DNA from: Valencia hispanica
Taxonomy: Eukaryota > Chordata > Actinopteri > Cyprinodontiformes > Valenciidae
Length of the DNA: 64,000 bases
Assembly: GCA_963556495.2 (NCBI GenBank)
Contig: OY747715.1
Coordinates: forward strand, 1,029,739-1,093,738
Direction of reading: 5' to 3'
Part shown: in pieces, positions 22,796-34,380 of the stretch
How the letters are laid out: the number at the start of each line of letters is the position of its first letter
Numbering within the stretch: the first letter of the stretch is position 1
Made by a program: the position numbers and the translations under genes
Notes under the pieces: generated by a model
The model's input: the letters and a program-made list of their open reading frames with translations, nothing else
The model's database searches: none
What the model was told of the DNA's origin: nothing

Positions 22796-23737
22796 ATGGC
22801 AAACTACACTTTTAACAGCTTTATGTTGCAGATCGAAGGGTTGAATGTGGAAGAGGCTTCTATGTACCCTGCATTCTTCTTCTTACTGTCCTCCTATCTA
22901 TTTATTATGTTAGCCAACATTGGGATTGTGGTTTTGATTATTATTGATAAAAGCCTCCATCAGCCCATGTATTTGTTGTTTTGCAACCTGCCTTTTAATG
23001 ACATTCTGGGAAACTCTGTGATGTTGCCTCGTGTGCTTATGGATATTCTTCAGCCTCCCTCTGAGCGCCTCATCAGTTACTATGAATGTGTTGTTCAGGC
23101 TTTCTTTTCACACATGTTTGGCACTGCTTCTCACACGGTGCTGATGATCATGGCCTTTGACAGATATGTCGCCATCTGTAATCCTCTGCGCTACTCTGCA
23201 ATAATGACCAACAGAATGGTGATGAAGCTGACGGTCTCTGCCTGGGGGGTGGCCTTGGTTCTGGTCGGGATTCTGTTGGGTCTGACTGTACGGCTGAATC
23301 GATGTAGGATTTTCATAATGAATTCTTACTGTGACAACGCCTCATTATTTAAGCTGTCCTGTGAGAGTGTGGTTATTAACAACATCTACGGCCTGACCTT
23401 CACTGTGGTCCTTTTGACAGCCTCCATAGGCAGCATTATTGTCACCTACACTAGGATCACTGTTGTCTGTCTGACCAGTAAGAACAAGTCCCTCAACAGT
23501 AAAGCTTTGAAGACCTGCAGCACTCACCTGTTTGTCTACATGATCATGTTTATTTGTGGGAAAGTGAACATTGTGCTGCATCGCTTCCCTGAGTACTCAG
23601 AGTACAGAAAAATGTTTGTGATTCTGTTTCATATCATCCCCGGCAGCCTGAACCCCATCATTTATGGAGTTCAGTCCAAAGAGATGAAAAAGTTTCTGTC
23701 CAAGCTCTTGGACTCCAGAAAGGTTCTGTCATCATAA
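22796..23737 (+). CDS. Odorant receptor, teleost type, OR gene 2 (313 aa)
   Basis: A seven-transmembrane odorant receptor encoded by one intact exon. I chose the ATG at 22796 (MANYTFNSF): it aligns with the starts of genes 3 and 4, and the open frame upstream of it has no earlier ATG in frame. Landmarks: N-glycosylation site N3-Y-T, TM1 N41, LHQPMY at 54-59, C98, MAFDRYVAICNPLRY at 119-133, cysteines C170, C179 and C189 around the second extracellular loop, KALKTCSTHL at 236-245 in TM6, and IPGSLNPIIY at 281-290 in TM7. It differs from gene 3 by four residues (S177P, V275A, I276V, D306Y). S177 replaces the Pro of the otherwise conserved NPYCDN block. A possible upstream acceptor, CTCTTTTCAG, ends at about 22687. 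Confidence 0.95.
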   Translation: MANYTFNSFMLQIEGLNVEEASMYPAFFFLLSSYLFIMLANIGIVVLIIIDKSLHQPMYLLFCNLPFNDILGNSVMLPRVLMDILQPPSERLISYYECVVQAFFSHMFGTASHTVLMIMAFDRYVAICNPLRYSAIMTNRMVMKLTVSAWGVALVLVGILLGLTVRLNRCRIFIMNSYCDNASLFKLSCESVVINNIYGLTFTVVLLTASIGSIIVTYTRITVVCLTSKNKSLNSKALKTCSTHLFVYMIMFICGKVNIVLHRFPEYSEYRKMFVILFHIIPGSLNPIIYGVQSKEMKKFLSKLLDSRKVLSS

Positions 23738-24479
23738 TAATGATAAATAAAAAGAGTTTTAAATATTGAATATGGAATGTCACTCCTTAGATTTAAAACA
23801 CCTTCTAACAATGAAAGTATTTTCTGTAAAAACAAAAGAGCAACAAATGCAAACGGAGGATATCTAATTGTTTGGAGGAAAGTTTATTGGCCAATTTCCT
23901 TTAAAAAATGCTCATTAATAAAAAACAGTCTGCCATCAAAATTCTGTCTTTCTGAAGGGTTTGAATTTATTTAATATAGAAATTCACAAACAGTTTTTAA
24001 AAACTAATGTATTGATCACTGAAGACAATCTTGTCTGTTTCTTAGCCGAAATATGTCAGTATTGTTCACAGATACTTAGACCATAATTAGGATATATTTT
24101 CTCTAAAAGGTAAAGTTTATAATGTGTTAAAATATATTACGAGTCTAAATCTAAATTTATATTTGTCTAGATAATCAAAGAACTGCAAACTGTGGCAGAT
24201 GCATAAGGCCAAGTCAATACCTGTTAGTCTACTGAGGGACATAACTGGTGCTGCTCAACTGCTGTCCCTTAGCAGTCATGCATATTAGACTTGGTTTGAT
24301 GTTAGGACTAAGTTATTCACATTTCTTCCTGAAATAAAAATTGTACTCTGTTCTACACAACATCCTGGACATACTCTGTCAGGACAGCCTCATCTCCACA
24401 TTACAAGTGCAGCTCATATCTAGGTCAGTTTACTGCAAAATGATAAAGGCACTCACATTGTCTAATGGTATAGCAGTTT
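23738..24479. other. 3' flank of OR gene 2
   Basis: AT-rich DNA with no gene seen. Similarity to the OR gene 3 flank stops at the stop codon. The final 250 bases may include the decayed 3' end of the older LINE. Confidence 0.4.
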
Positions 24480-24717
24480 TAATTATTATTATTATTATTA
24501 ATATTTATGTTTAGTAGACTGGAGGTGTGCAAGATGAGACAGGGATGTCTGCAAGACACCATAGTGTAGTTAGATATAATAATCTAGGCGTGTTATGATA
24601 AATGCATGAATTATTGTTAAAAAGGCCTGTTTTGAAAGAACATATTTCACTTCAGCCAGTTGTCTCAGTTGATAAAAACTAGATTTTACCACTGAAGTGA
24701 TCTGCCTGTCAAGATTA
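24480..24717 (-). mobile_element. Older L2-like LINE, 3' portion (split by the LINE at 24718-28953)
   Basis: Minus-strand translation gives DRQITSVVKSSFYQLRQLAE and LTIIHAFIITRLDYY, the C-terminal region of an L2-like ORF2 (compare FFHLRNIAK and [13 protein letters not shown] in the family A copy). The other half of the same copy is at 28954-29395. Confidence 0.8.
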
Positions 24718-24818
24718 GCTACCACTGCTAACAGGTGTGTGGACTGCACTGTGGAGAGGAGAGAGGAGGCTCTGCAGCCAACTGCTGGAAGAGAAGCGCT
24801 GCTGCTGTCTGCTACATC

Positions 24819-25601
24819 ATGGCCACTCGCAGTAAAGGTGGAAATAAAGTCGTCAACACTGAGGAACTGGAGTTTGTAACAATGGAGACTGTGAAAGAGA
24901 TGCTGGATAACCAAAAGGAGCAGTATGAGACCCTGCTTGGGAGGCAAGAGAAAGTATTCAGCAATTTCTGTCAAATGATCTTGGACTCTACTACTAAAAG
25001 AGTGGATTCTCTTGTAGGTGAGATACAAGAACTCAAGGTGAGTTTAAACTACTCACAGAAAGATATTGATGACTTGAAAAAGCAAGCTCTAACACAGAAA
25101 GCTGATTTTAATGGTATTAACAAACTCATCCAAGATTTAAAATCTGAACTGTCTTTGAAGAGCTGTGATGAGCAATTAGACTACATTGAGAATCAGTCCA
25201 GGAGAGATAATGTTGTAATCACTGGACTTGGTCCTGATAGAGCTGAAGAAACCTGGGAAGAAACTGAAGATAAAGTGAAGGAGTTAATTACAAAAAACCT
25301 GAAAGTAGAAGCACCAGTGGAGATTGAGCGCGCTCACAGAAATGGGATATTCAGAGCTGAAAATGACAGACCAAGATCTATAGTAGTAAAACTACTGCGT
25401 TTTAAAGACAAACAACTAATCATGGCTCGAGCTCGATCACTGCTGAAGAACTCCTCAATATATATCAACGAGGACTTCTCTGAGAGAGTGAGGAAGAGAA
25501 GAGCAGAGCTGCTACCTGCTCTTAAAGAAGCAAGAGCGAGAGGAGACTATGCTGTTATCAGCTATGATGGTTTGGTCGTGAAGCCTAAAATAAGGGACTA
25601 A
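24819..25601 (+). CDS. LINE ORF1, nucleic-acid-binding protein with coiled coil (260 aa)
   Basis: The product would bind the LINE RNA and act as a chaperone in the retrotransposition particle. I place the start at the ATG at 24819 (MATRSKGGNK). Residues about 20-120 are rich in Glu, Lys and Leu in a heptad-like pattern and should form a coiled coil. From about residue 120 the sequence YIENQSRRDNVVITGL, then VEIERAHRNG and RPRSIVVKLLRFKDKQLIM matches the RRM-like and C-terminal layout of L1-type ORF1 proteins (transposase_22 family). The frame is intact, unlike ORF2 downstream. It ends 80-90 bases before the first recognisable ORF2 motif. Confidence 0.85.
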   Translation: MATRSKGGNKVVNTEELEFVTMETVKEMLDNQKEQYETLLGRQEKVFSNFCQMILDSTTKRVDSLVGEIQELKVSLNYSQKDIDDLKKQALTQKADFNGINKLIQDLKSELSLKSCDEQLDYIENQSRRDNVVITGLGPDRAEETWEETEDKVKELITKNLKVEAPVEIERAHRNGIFRAENDRPRSIVVKLLRFKDKQLIMARARSLLKNSSIYINEDFSERVRKRRAELLPALKEARARGDYAVISYDGLVVKPKIRD

Positions 25602-25679
25602 GAGAAATATTGGGAGGAATGGATTATAATGTTGACATTTCTATGGCGTCAAACAGACACTCAAATAGATGGGACTCAA

Positions 25680-28549
25680 TTTACCCAATAAAGGATGGAG
25701 AATTGCTCATATAAATATTAGGAGTTTAAAGAAACAAAGTTCATGAATTATCAAATGTTATGCGCAATGACAGAATAAATATCATGGCTGTATCTGAGAC
25801 ACATTTAAATCAAACTGTTGATGATGATTGTGTGGCTATTGCAGATTATAATATTTTTAGATGTGATCAGAATCTCTTTGGAGGTGGAGTGGCTATTTAC
25901 ATACAAAGCCACATTCCTGTCAAAGTTAGGACAGACTTGATGGTTCCTTCTATTGAATGTTTATGTTTGGAAGTGCATATCCCTTATAGTCGACCTATTC
26001 TAATTGGCTGCATCTATAGACCTCCAAGCTCAAATGCACTGTATGTTGATGAATTGTGCTCCATTTTACAAAAATGTCTGACTTAGGCAATGAAATGTAT
26101 GTCTTGGGTGATGTAAATAATGACTGGCTCTCCAACTCATGTCATCTAAGGAGAAAGTTAAAAAATACAACACGTATTTGTAATTTAAAACAGCTAGTTA
26201 AACAGCCTACAAGGATTTTTTGCAATGAGCTGGGGCAAACATCTTCAACATGCATTGACCATATCTTCACAAACAATAGTTCGGGCTGTTCGAAGGCAGA
26301 CTCTATTCCTGTTGGCTTTACAGATCACAATATCATTGCTCTGGTAAGAAAGTCTAAGGTACCTAAAAGTAGACCAAGAGTATTACAGAAGAGAAGTTAC
26401 AAGATTTTTTGTGAAGAAGATTTTGTCAGGCATTTAAAGGAAATGGATTGGAACCAAGTGCTGAACACAAAAGATGTAAATGTGGCTGTAAAATTATTCA
26501 ATGACTTATTTCTTTCAGTGGCAGATAAACATGCGCCGCTTAGAAAATGTACAGTTAGAGCAAATAAGGCCCCGTGGATTGAGACGGAGCTTAAGCAGTC
26601 TATGGCGCACAGAGACAACTTGAAAAAGGGAGCGTGTGTTCTAAAGACATCTGAGAAGTGGAAAACCTATTGTATTGAGAGGAATAAAGTGACTAAACAA
26701 AACAGAAAAAAGAAACAAATATATTATAGAAATAAGATAGAGAATAACAAAAATGATAGCAAACAACTCTGGAATACCTTAAACGAGTTAATGTGTAGGA
26801 GCAAAACCAATTTACCATCATTTATAGAAGTGGACGGTGGATTTCTGACAAAAGGAAAGGATATTGCAACTCATTTTAGTACATATTATGGTGATAAAAT
26901 TGACAATCTGAGACAAGACACTACAAATTCAGGGTATTTTGGCACTTCATCGAAAATAATCAAAGATTTAATTATTAAAAACAAAAATTGTAATTTCACA
27001 TTTAATATGTTAAGTTCAGCAGAAGTTGAAAAGTCTCTTTTCACGCTAGATGTCAACAAACCATCAGGAATTGATGAGGTGGATGGTCGACTGCTTAAAC
27101 TTGCTGCGAATACAATAGCTTTTCCTGTCTGTCACATTTTCAACCTAAGCTTAGAGCAGGGAATGTTTCCTCAAATGTGGAAATCGGCCAAAATACTTCC
27201 ACTATCAAAAAGTAGAAATGTCAGTCTAACTGCGGTTAACAGTAGACCAATTAGCATTCTTCCGATACTCAGTAAATTGTTGGAAAGAGTTGTTTTTAAA
27301 CAGATTTTTAATTATTTAAATATAAATGAATTAAATTTTGGATCTCAGCATGCATACAGGGAAAATCACTCGACATGTACAGCACTTACAGAAATGACAG
27401 AAAATTGGTTATCTTGTATTGATAAGAAGTTGATGGTGGGTGCAGTATTCCTAGATTTCAGCGCAGCTTTTGATTTGGTGGATCATAAACAGCTACTTGA
27501 AAAATTATCTGCATATAGATTTGATGCTACACCACTGAAATGGATCAATAGTTACTTAACTTGTAGATCAAAATCAGTATTTTTAATGGAAGTTTTTCTG
27601 CGCCTAAACATCTGCAGTGTGGTGTACCTCAAGGCAGTTGTTTAGGACCACTGCTTTTTTCAATTTTCATTAATGATATGCCGTATATTCTTAAAAGGTG
27701 CAGCGCAACTCTCTATGCAGATGACACCACTGTTTACTGTGCAGCATCAAGTATGTCTGAGCTGAGAAACTACAGGATGATTTACAGTTGTTATTTGACT
27801 GGATTTACGAAAACAGACTAGTTTTGAATGTGTCTAAAACAAAGAGTATGTTGTTTAGATCTTGACACCAAGACAGTGACGATCCATTTAATATTGTATT
27901 AAAAGACATGCAAATAGAGCAGGTTCATGAGGTAAAACTCCTTGGAGTTACTTTCGATTAACTTTTATCTTGGGATAAGCACATTGACACTGTTGTGAAA
28001 AGAATGGGTAGAAATATGGCATGTATTAGAAGGTGCTGCTCATTCATGACACCGGCTTCTAGAGTTCTGGTGGTTCAGTCATTGGCCTTGTCTCACCTGG
28101 ACTACTGCTCTGTGGTGTGGTCAGGTGCAGCTAAGAAACACATGACGAAACTGCAGACAGCACAGAACAAGGCTGCCAGACTGGCTCTAGGCTGCCCACT
28201 TGTGTGGGGACTGAGCTCGGCTGAGCATCAAGCCCGTCTCTCATGGCTCAGAGTAGAAGATAGACTCAAATGTCATTTAATGACTTTCTTCAGAAATATA
28301 TGCTATAGTCAAACACCTACTCATCTGTACAACCTTTTACATTATGTGAGAGATCTGCACAACCATCCAACCAGGCAAGCGGCTCAGGATCACTTGACCC
28401 GCCCCAAACCTAGAACAGAAGCAGGGCGTAGGTCGGTCATTTTCAGAGCTGTGACTTTATGGAACAAACTGCCACCAGCTGTTAAACAAACTGAAACAAA
28501 GCTCTCTTTTAAAAGACTATTGAAAAGATATTTTCTTATGGAAGCCTAG
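25680..28549 (+). pseudogene. LINE ORF2 pseudogene, endonuclease plus reverse transcriptase
   Basis: Endonuclease motifs begin near 25690 (RIAHINIRSLKKQ), then SETHLNQ, GCIYRPPSS, LGDVNNDWL and FTDHNI. Reverse transcriptase motifs follow: KPSGIDEVDG, NSRPISILPILSKLLER, VFLDFSAAFDLVDH, CGVPQGSCLGPLLFSI in a shifted frame, LYADDTTVYC at about 27712-27741, and the C-terminal LDYCSVVWSGA. The longest open parts are 25760-26086, 26056-27645 and 27995-28549. Breaks include a frame change near 25740, one near 26080, one near 27600, a lesion near 27770 and an in-frame stop near 27960. The enzyme cannot be made as one protein. Confidence 0.85.
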
Positions 28550-28560
28550 TTCTGTTTGTG

Positions 28561-28762
<202 letters not shown>

Positions 28763-28953
28763 GTATATTTAGATTTCTTTATATGTATGTGTGCATGTGT
28801 GTATAACTGAGGAGAGGTTTGTATGTGAAGTGTTTTTTCAATTAACTGCATGATGTGAATATTGTAATTGCTTAAATCGGACCCCAGGAAGAGTAGCTGT
28901 CCATTTGGAGACAGCTAATGGGGATCCAAATAAATAAACAAATAAATAAACAA

Positions 28954-29395
28954 ATTAAAGTCACTATCCATTTTCACCCCAAGGTTAGTGACACTGGGTG
29001 TAATCTGCTGAGTCAGAGGGCCAAGCTCTACAGAGGACGCCCCACTGGAGACCCCAGGACAATGAAATAAAACATCTGTCTTTCTGTCAAAAAAATCAAG
29101 TTAAGAATCATCCAGGTTCTTCTTTCTTCAAGACACTAACAATGACTGCATGGAGTGAGAGTCCCCTCATTTAAGAGAAAACAGACCTGCCAGGCATCAC
29201 TTTAAAAAATCCACAAATGTGCTTCTTAAAATGGAGGCCAAGAGAAGCCAGTACATTGAAAACAGTAGAGGCCCAACAACTGAGCCCAGTTGGATCTCAC
29301 AGGAAAGGTAAACAGAGGAAGATTTAAAGCTGTCCAGCTTGACACAAAATGTCCTTCCTGTCAAAAGGACCTAAACCAGTCAAGGGCAATGCCTC
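28954..29395 (-). mobile_element. Older L2-like LINE, reverse transcriptase portion
   Basis: Minus-strand reading shows, in order, IALDWFRSF-like, LGSVVGPLLFSMYWL (the GVPQGSxLGPLLF motif), a WMILNLIFL-like block and PSVTNLGVKMDSDFN. These are L2-like ORF2 blocks that run directly into the 24480-24717 part once the inserted LINE is removed. The catalytic YADD block is lost to decay. Confidence 0.75.
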
Positions 29396-29397
29396 TA

Positions 29398-29570
29398 ATG
29401 CCTTTAAAATGCTCTAAAGTCCTTCCACTGGCTTCCTGTAGGTCAGAGAAAAGACTTTAAAATACTTTTGTTAGTTAATAAATCCCTGAATGGCTTAGCC
29501 CCAAAATACTCTAAAGATCTGTTGTCATTTTAACCTTCAATCATTTTAACCTTAAGCTCTTATGTGTTAC
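29398..29570 (+). mobile_element. L2-like LINE family B C-terminal fragment, plus strand
   Basis: It matches the family B copy near 54035-54150 (AAAGTCCT, CACTGGCTTCCTGTAG, AGAAAAGACTTTAAA, ATGGCTTAGC). It lies directly next to the minus-strand LINE half, so the two may be one insertion with an inverted 5' part. Confidence 0.7.
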
Positions 29571-31167
29571 TAGACACTACACTAGTCTAGCCACAAAAAT
29601 GTTAGGAAACTCTTGACCTGCCTCGAAGGAAGGTTCATTGCTGACAGTTCTTTGAACAGTCGTACCAAGTCACATGGTTGCAGGAGCTTGGTATGATTGG
29701 GAGTGTGGGAGCATGGGTGGGTTGGGAGGGGTTTGATGTCATTCACAGCTTTAAGCATAGTTTATATTTCTCCAGCTGTGGAGGTGCGGAGACATGCAGC
29801 GCCATTATCCGTCGAAGCAAGGACTCTCCACCACTCACGCAAGGATGGACAGAGTAGAGGCCAATTTTTTAACTATCCGTCAAACACAAAGGAGAGTGCA
29901 CGTCTGTGATTGGTCAGCCCAACATCAACCCCAGATAATTTCACTAGAGCGGGGCTCTATAGTCGATGTAATTAGTAATCAATGCAGCTTTTGGCCACTA
30001 GATGCTTTATATAACAAGGCCAGTTTATCTAATCTGGTCTTTTGGTGATGTTGAACACCAGGAGGTGTAGAGAACAAACCAGACGCTGAAACGTTTGTTT
30101 CCATGCCTTTTAGAGGATTCTATGAGCTGCACTTCTAGTACAAAGCTTTCCAGCTCAATCAAAATTCGCTCTCTGTCAGTCATTGCTCCTTGAGTGGATG
30201 TGCGTTTACAAGCTGAAGTTAATAAACTGTCCACGACCAGAGACTTCACTGCATTGGTAGGCAGAGCCGCCAGAAAAGGTCTGCGGCCTCTGCTGTCTTG
30301 GAGGGGAATTGCTTTGCAACCCCGTACACACCAACAGAAAAGTATAGAATGAAAACATCTCTGTCAATACGTGTGCGTGTGGGTGCAAACTTGCTAATGG
30401 AGAAGTATAAACTAGGACTGGGTACACCTGCACAAGCTAGTCTGGGGGCTCCATGATTCGGGAGAGCATTCGGCTGGCCCAAGTTCTCTCGGACTGCTTC
30501 TACCTGTGGGGGGTTCCTCCCTGTAGACCTAACCAACTCTGAGGGTCCCTAGCCATGGTCTCCATTGTGGTGGTGTGGGATCAGTTCCCTGGCATCACCT
30601 CCAGGCTAGCATATATGACACTACACAATAATGGGGTCCTGTGGTGTAGGATATTTTTGCTTGGACACATCCTGTATCTCAATATTGTTGCATTTGGGGC
30701 TCTCCACTTTATCTGGTAATGAATATCTGTAACCAAACACATAACCTCTTGATTGACAGATTACTAATGATCACTGGAGCCCGACATAAATTCAGGATTT
30801 CAGTGGTGCGTCTTTTCCAGGCTGTCTTGTTCAGTCATGACCATAAACTGCTTGGCCTGAGATCGGCAGCAGAACCAAATAAAGTTCTATTGTCTCCACA
30901 AAAAAGCCATGCAGTAAAACAGTGAATGAGGCTGCACTTTTTAGAAAAGCCGAGATTTCATACACATCGTAACTTATGATAATTGGCAGTCTGATGGTGA
31001 GTGCTCAGATCTTCAAATGGAAAAAGTTAAGAGTTTTCAAAGTTCTAACTTTCTCCATGGCGACCTAATTATTAGGACCTCCCCTTTCCATGCGTCAGTT
31101 GATTTCCTGCCTTTTATAGAGTTAGAAAAGATGTTGTGATTCACTGCAGTGTCAGTTGATTATATTA
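29571..31167. other. Intergenic DNA upstream of OR gene 3
   Basis: No recognised gene. The part from 29770 to 30540 holds several short frames and might be a decayed DNA transposon or MITE, but I could not identify ends. An acceptor-like TGATTCACTGCAG ends at about 31150, 18 bases before the OR gene 3 ATG. Confidence 0.35.
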
Positions 31168-32109
31168 ATGGCAAACTACACTTTTAACAGCTTTATGTTG
31201 CAGATCGAAGGGTTGAATGTGGAAGAGGCGTCTATGTACCCTGCATTCTTCTTCTTACTGTCCTCCTATCTATTTATTATGTTAGCCAACATTGGGATTG
31301 TGGTTTTGATTATTATTGATAAAAGCCTCCATCAGCCCATGTATTTGTTGTTTTGCAACCTGCCTTTTAATGACATTCTGGGAAACTCTGTGATGTTGCC
31401 TCGTGTGCTTATGGATATTCTTCAGCCTCCCTCTGAGCGCCTCATCAGTTACTATGAATGTGTTGTTCAGGCTTTCTTTTCACACATGTTTGGCACTGCT
31501 TCTCACACGGTGCTGATGATCATGGCCTTTGACAGATATGTCGCCATCTGTAATCCTCTGCGTTACTCTGCAATAATGACCAACAGAATGGTGATGAAGC
31601 TGACAGTCTCTGCCTGGGGGGTGGCCTTGGTTCTGGTCGGGATTCTGTTGGGTCTGACTGTACGGCTGAACCGATGTAGGATTTTCATAATGAATCCTTA
31701 CTGTGACAACGCCTCATTATTTAAGCTGTCCTGTGAGAGTGTGGTTATTAACAACATCTACGGCCTGACCTTCACTGTGGTCCTTTTGACAGCCTCCATA
31801 GGCAGCATTATTGTCACCTACACTAGGATCACTGTTGTCTGTCTGACCAGTAAGAACAAGTCCCTCAACAGTAAAGCTTTGAAGACCTGCAGCACTCACC
31901 TGTTTGTCTACATGATCATGTTTATTTGTGGGAAAGTGAACATTGTGCTGCATCGCTTCCCTGAGTACTCAGAGTACAGAAAAATGTTTGCGGTTCTGTT
32001 TCATATCATCCCTGGCAGCCTGAACCCCATCATTTATGGAGTTCAGTCCAAAGAGATGAAAAAGTTTTTGTCCAAGCTCTTGTACTCCAGAAAGGTTCTG
32101 TCATCATAA
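31168..32109 (+). CDS. Odorant receptor, teleost type, OR gene 3 (313 aa)
   Basis: An intact single-exon odorant receptor, by family a seven-transmembrane odorant sensor in olfactory neurons. The start is the ATG at 31168 (MANYTFNSF); no earlier in-frame ATG exists. It has the same landmarks as gene 2: N3-Y-T glycosylation site, N41, LHQPMY at 54-59, MAFDRYVAICNPLRY at 119-133, NPYCDN with Pro177 at 176-181, KALKTCSTHL at 236-245 and NPIIY at 286-290. By eye about ten bases differ from gene 2 over 942, four of them changing a residue. The match starts at the ATG and ends at the stop codon, and the flanks are unrelated. A splice acceptor TGATTCACTGCAG lies 18 bases upstream. Confidence 0.96.
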   Translation: MANYTFNSFMLQIEGLNVEEASMYPAFFFLLSSYLFIMLANIGIVVLIIIDKSLHQPMYLLFCNLPFNDILGNSVMLPRVLMDILQPPSERLISYYECVVQAFFSHMFGTASHTVLMIMAFDRYVAICNPLRYSAIMTNRMVMKLTVSAWGVALVLVGILLGLTVRLNRCRIFIMNPYCDNASLFKLSCESVVINNIYGLTFTVVLLTASIGSIIVTYTRITVVCLTSKNKSLNSKALKTCSTHLFVYMIMFICGKVNIVLHRFPEYSEYRKMFAVLFHIIPGSLNPIIYGVQSKEMKKFLSKLLYSRKVLSS

Positions 32110-32394
32110 TCTGGTAGATTTCCTTTTATTTTGTATTTTTTTCTATGTGTGGAAACATTTTAACAGTTTAAGATAAATTGTCTTTTTTGATTTCAACATT
32201 TCCAGTTTCTGAATCTACAAAATTGTTTCAAGGAAATACATTTATTGAGTGATTTATTGTTTTGATTTCTACATAAAACCTTTAAACCATATGAATCTTA
32301 ATATTTAATTAAAATTAACTTTAAATTGCACTTTAATTTGAAAATGTCCATCTGGTTTATTTAAGCTCCAGATCTTTAGATTTATTCGATTCTG

Positions 32395-33335
32395 GTCCAC
32401 CATCCGGCGTCTCAGGGGGGGAAGCGGTCTGCCACCAACACTGTTTACAGTGGGGATGGTGTGCTGCTGACCTCGACGCGGGACGTTTTGGGTCGGTGGA
32501 TGGAATACTTCGAAGACCTCCTCAATCCCACCAGCACGCCTTCCAATCTGGAAGCAGAGTCTGGGGACTTTGGGTCGGGCTCTCCAATCTTTGGTGCTGA
32601 GGTCACCGAGGTCGTTAAAAAGCTCCTCGGTGGCAGGGCTCCGGGGGTGGATGAGATTCGACGGAAGTTCCTCAAGGCTCTGGATGTTGTGGGGCTGTGT
32701 TGGTTAACGCGGCTCTGCAATATTGCGTGGACATCGGGGGCAGTTCCCTTGGAATGGCAGACCGGGGTGGTGGTACCCCTGTTTAAAAAGGGGGACCACA
32801 GAGGGTGTTCCAACTAAAGGGGGAGATGCGAAGCTCTCGAAAGGCGAAGCTCTAGATTTACCGGTCGATCTACGTTCCCACCCTCATCTATGGTCACAAA
32901 CTCTGGGTGGTGACCGAAAGAACGAGATCACGGATACAAGCGGCTGAAATGAGTTTCCTCCGCAGAGTGTCTGGGCTCTCCCTTAGAGATAGGGTGAGAA
33001 GCTCAGTCATCCGGAGGGGGCTCAGAGTAGAGCCGCTGCTTCTCCACATCGAGAGGAGTCAGTTGAGGTGGCTCGGGCATCTGGTCAGGATGCCTCCTGG
33101 ACGCCTCCCTGGTGAGATGTTTCAGGCACGTCTCACCGGGAGGAGGCCCAGGGGAAGGCCCAGGACACGCTGGAGGGACTATGTTTCTCGGCTGGCCAGG
33201 GAACGCCTTGGGGTTCCTCCCGAGGAGCTGGAACAAGTGGCTGGGGAGAGGGAAGTCTGCGTCTCTTTGCTTAGGCTGCTGCCCCCGCGACCCGACCCCG
33301 GATAAGCGGAAGAAAATGGATGGATGGATGGATCT
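32395..33335 (+). mobile_element. RTE/Rex3-like LINE fragment, internally deleted
   Basis: The first part (32461-32817) encodes the front of the reverse transcriptase domain (VVKKLLGGRAPGVDEIR, VPLEWQTGVVVPLFKKGD). The second part (about 32870-33305) encodes the C-terminus (LRRVSGLSLRDRVRSS, QLRWLGHLVRMPPGRLP, GRPRTRWRDYVSRLA). The catalytic core between them is missing. The 3' end is GGATAAGCGGAAGAAAATGG followed by ATGG repeats (33315-33332), the usual ending of Rex3-type fish elements. Confidence 0.88.
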
Positions 33336-34204
33336 TTAGATTTGTAGGGAGCTTTGCTGTCAGATTTATTTTTAAATATTTTAAAACACTTTATGTTCTG
33401 TAATAGTTTTAAGTCAATAAAATCTAATAATTTTCTTCATAACGTTTCTTTATTTCATCAGTTTTTCATAAATCTGTTCTGTTTTTCTCATCTTGTATTT
33501 TAAATGTTGAACATTGACTGTCCTTCTTGCACCATTATATGGTGAGAACGACAGGAGCTACTCTTGCTATTTGTAATTATTAATTGCCTAAAGACAGTTA
33601 CTATCTATCAATATAGATAACAGTTAAATTATTAATTTCTAGCGTGCAGCACCAGGAAACCAGGAACTAACAAATATAAATGACCTTATAGGTAAATATA
33701 TTAATTAAAATAAACATGAATGAAACAGTGATGGTTTACATTCAATTGCTTTTCATCCAGCAGGTATAACAGCAGAAATCCACAAACCATGACAAACCAT
33801 TTCTTCTTTAAAAGGGTACACCATTGTTTATTACAGTGAAGCAACAAAGACTGGAACAAGTGATGCCCTGACAGTTTTAGCTGAGTCTCTGCTTCCACAC
33901 GCCTGACTCAAATGGTCCAGCTACCTCCTCAGCATGTCATAAAGTTCTGCAGAGGTTCTGCTAATGTACCATCATTTGATTCAGGGAAATAATTAAAACA
34001 CGCAGGATACCAGACACCACTGTTCAATGGGACTTCTGCTCTACACAATTGTAGTGAATGTTTCAGTCTGTGCGATGTAAATGCATGTGGAGATAGGTGT
34101 AAAACAATAACCACATCAACCTATTTTCCAAATGGCCACTCATACCATGTGGTCAGTCTGGCCTTGTCATGAGATGGCTGCTGTGACAGAACAAATGAAT
34201 GTCC
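33336..34204. other. AT-rich intergenic DNA
   Basis: No gene or named repeat was identified. Confidence 0.4.
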
Positions 34205-34380
34205 TACAGAAGGTTTCTCTAACTCCAGTCCTCCAGAGCTGCTGTCCTGTAACATTTAGATGCATCCCTCCAACACACCTAAATCCAAACAATGGTTCAT
34301 GATCAGGCCCTTGCTAAACTTGCTGACATCCTAAGAAGCTAATGGAGCTTTTTGACTCAGGTGTGTTGGAGCATTCACAA
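34205..34380. repeat. Fish interspersed repeat with internal symmetry
   Basis: The layout ACTCCAGTCCTCCAGAGC, then CCAACACACCT, a middle with ATGATCAGGCC, then CTCAGGTGTGTTGGAGCA is familiar from a common fish repeat. CCAACACACCT and AGGTGTGTTGG form an inverted pair. The family name is not certain. Confidence 0.55.

Noticed and set aside
23345..23581. A 78-codon minus-strand frame, repeated at 31717-31953
   Set aside because: It is antisense to OR genes 2 and 3, and its conservation only reflects the near-identity of the genes.
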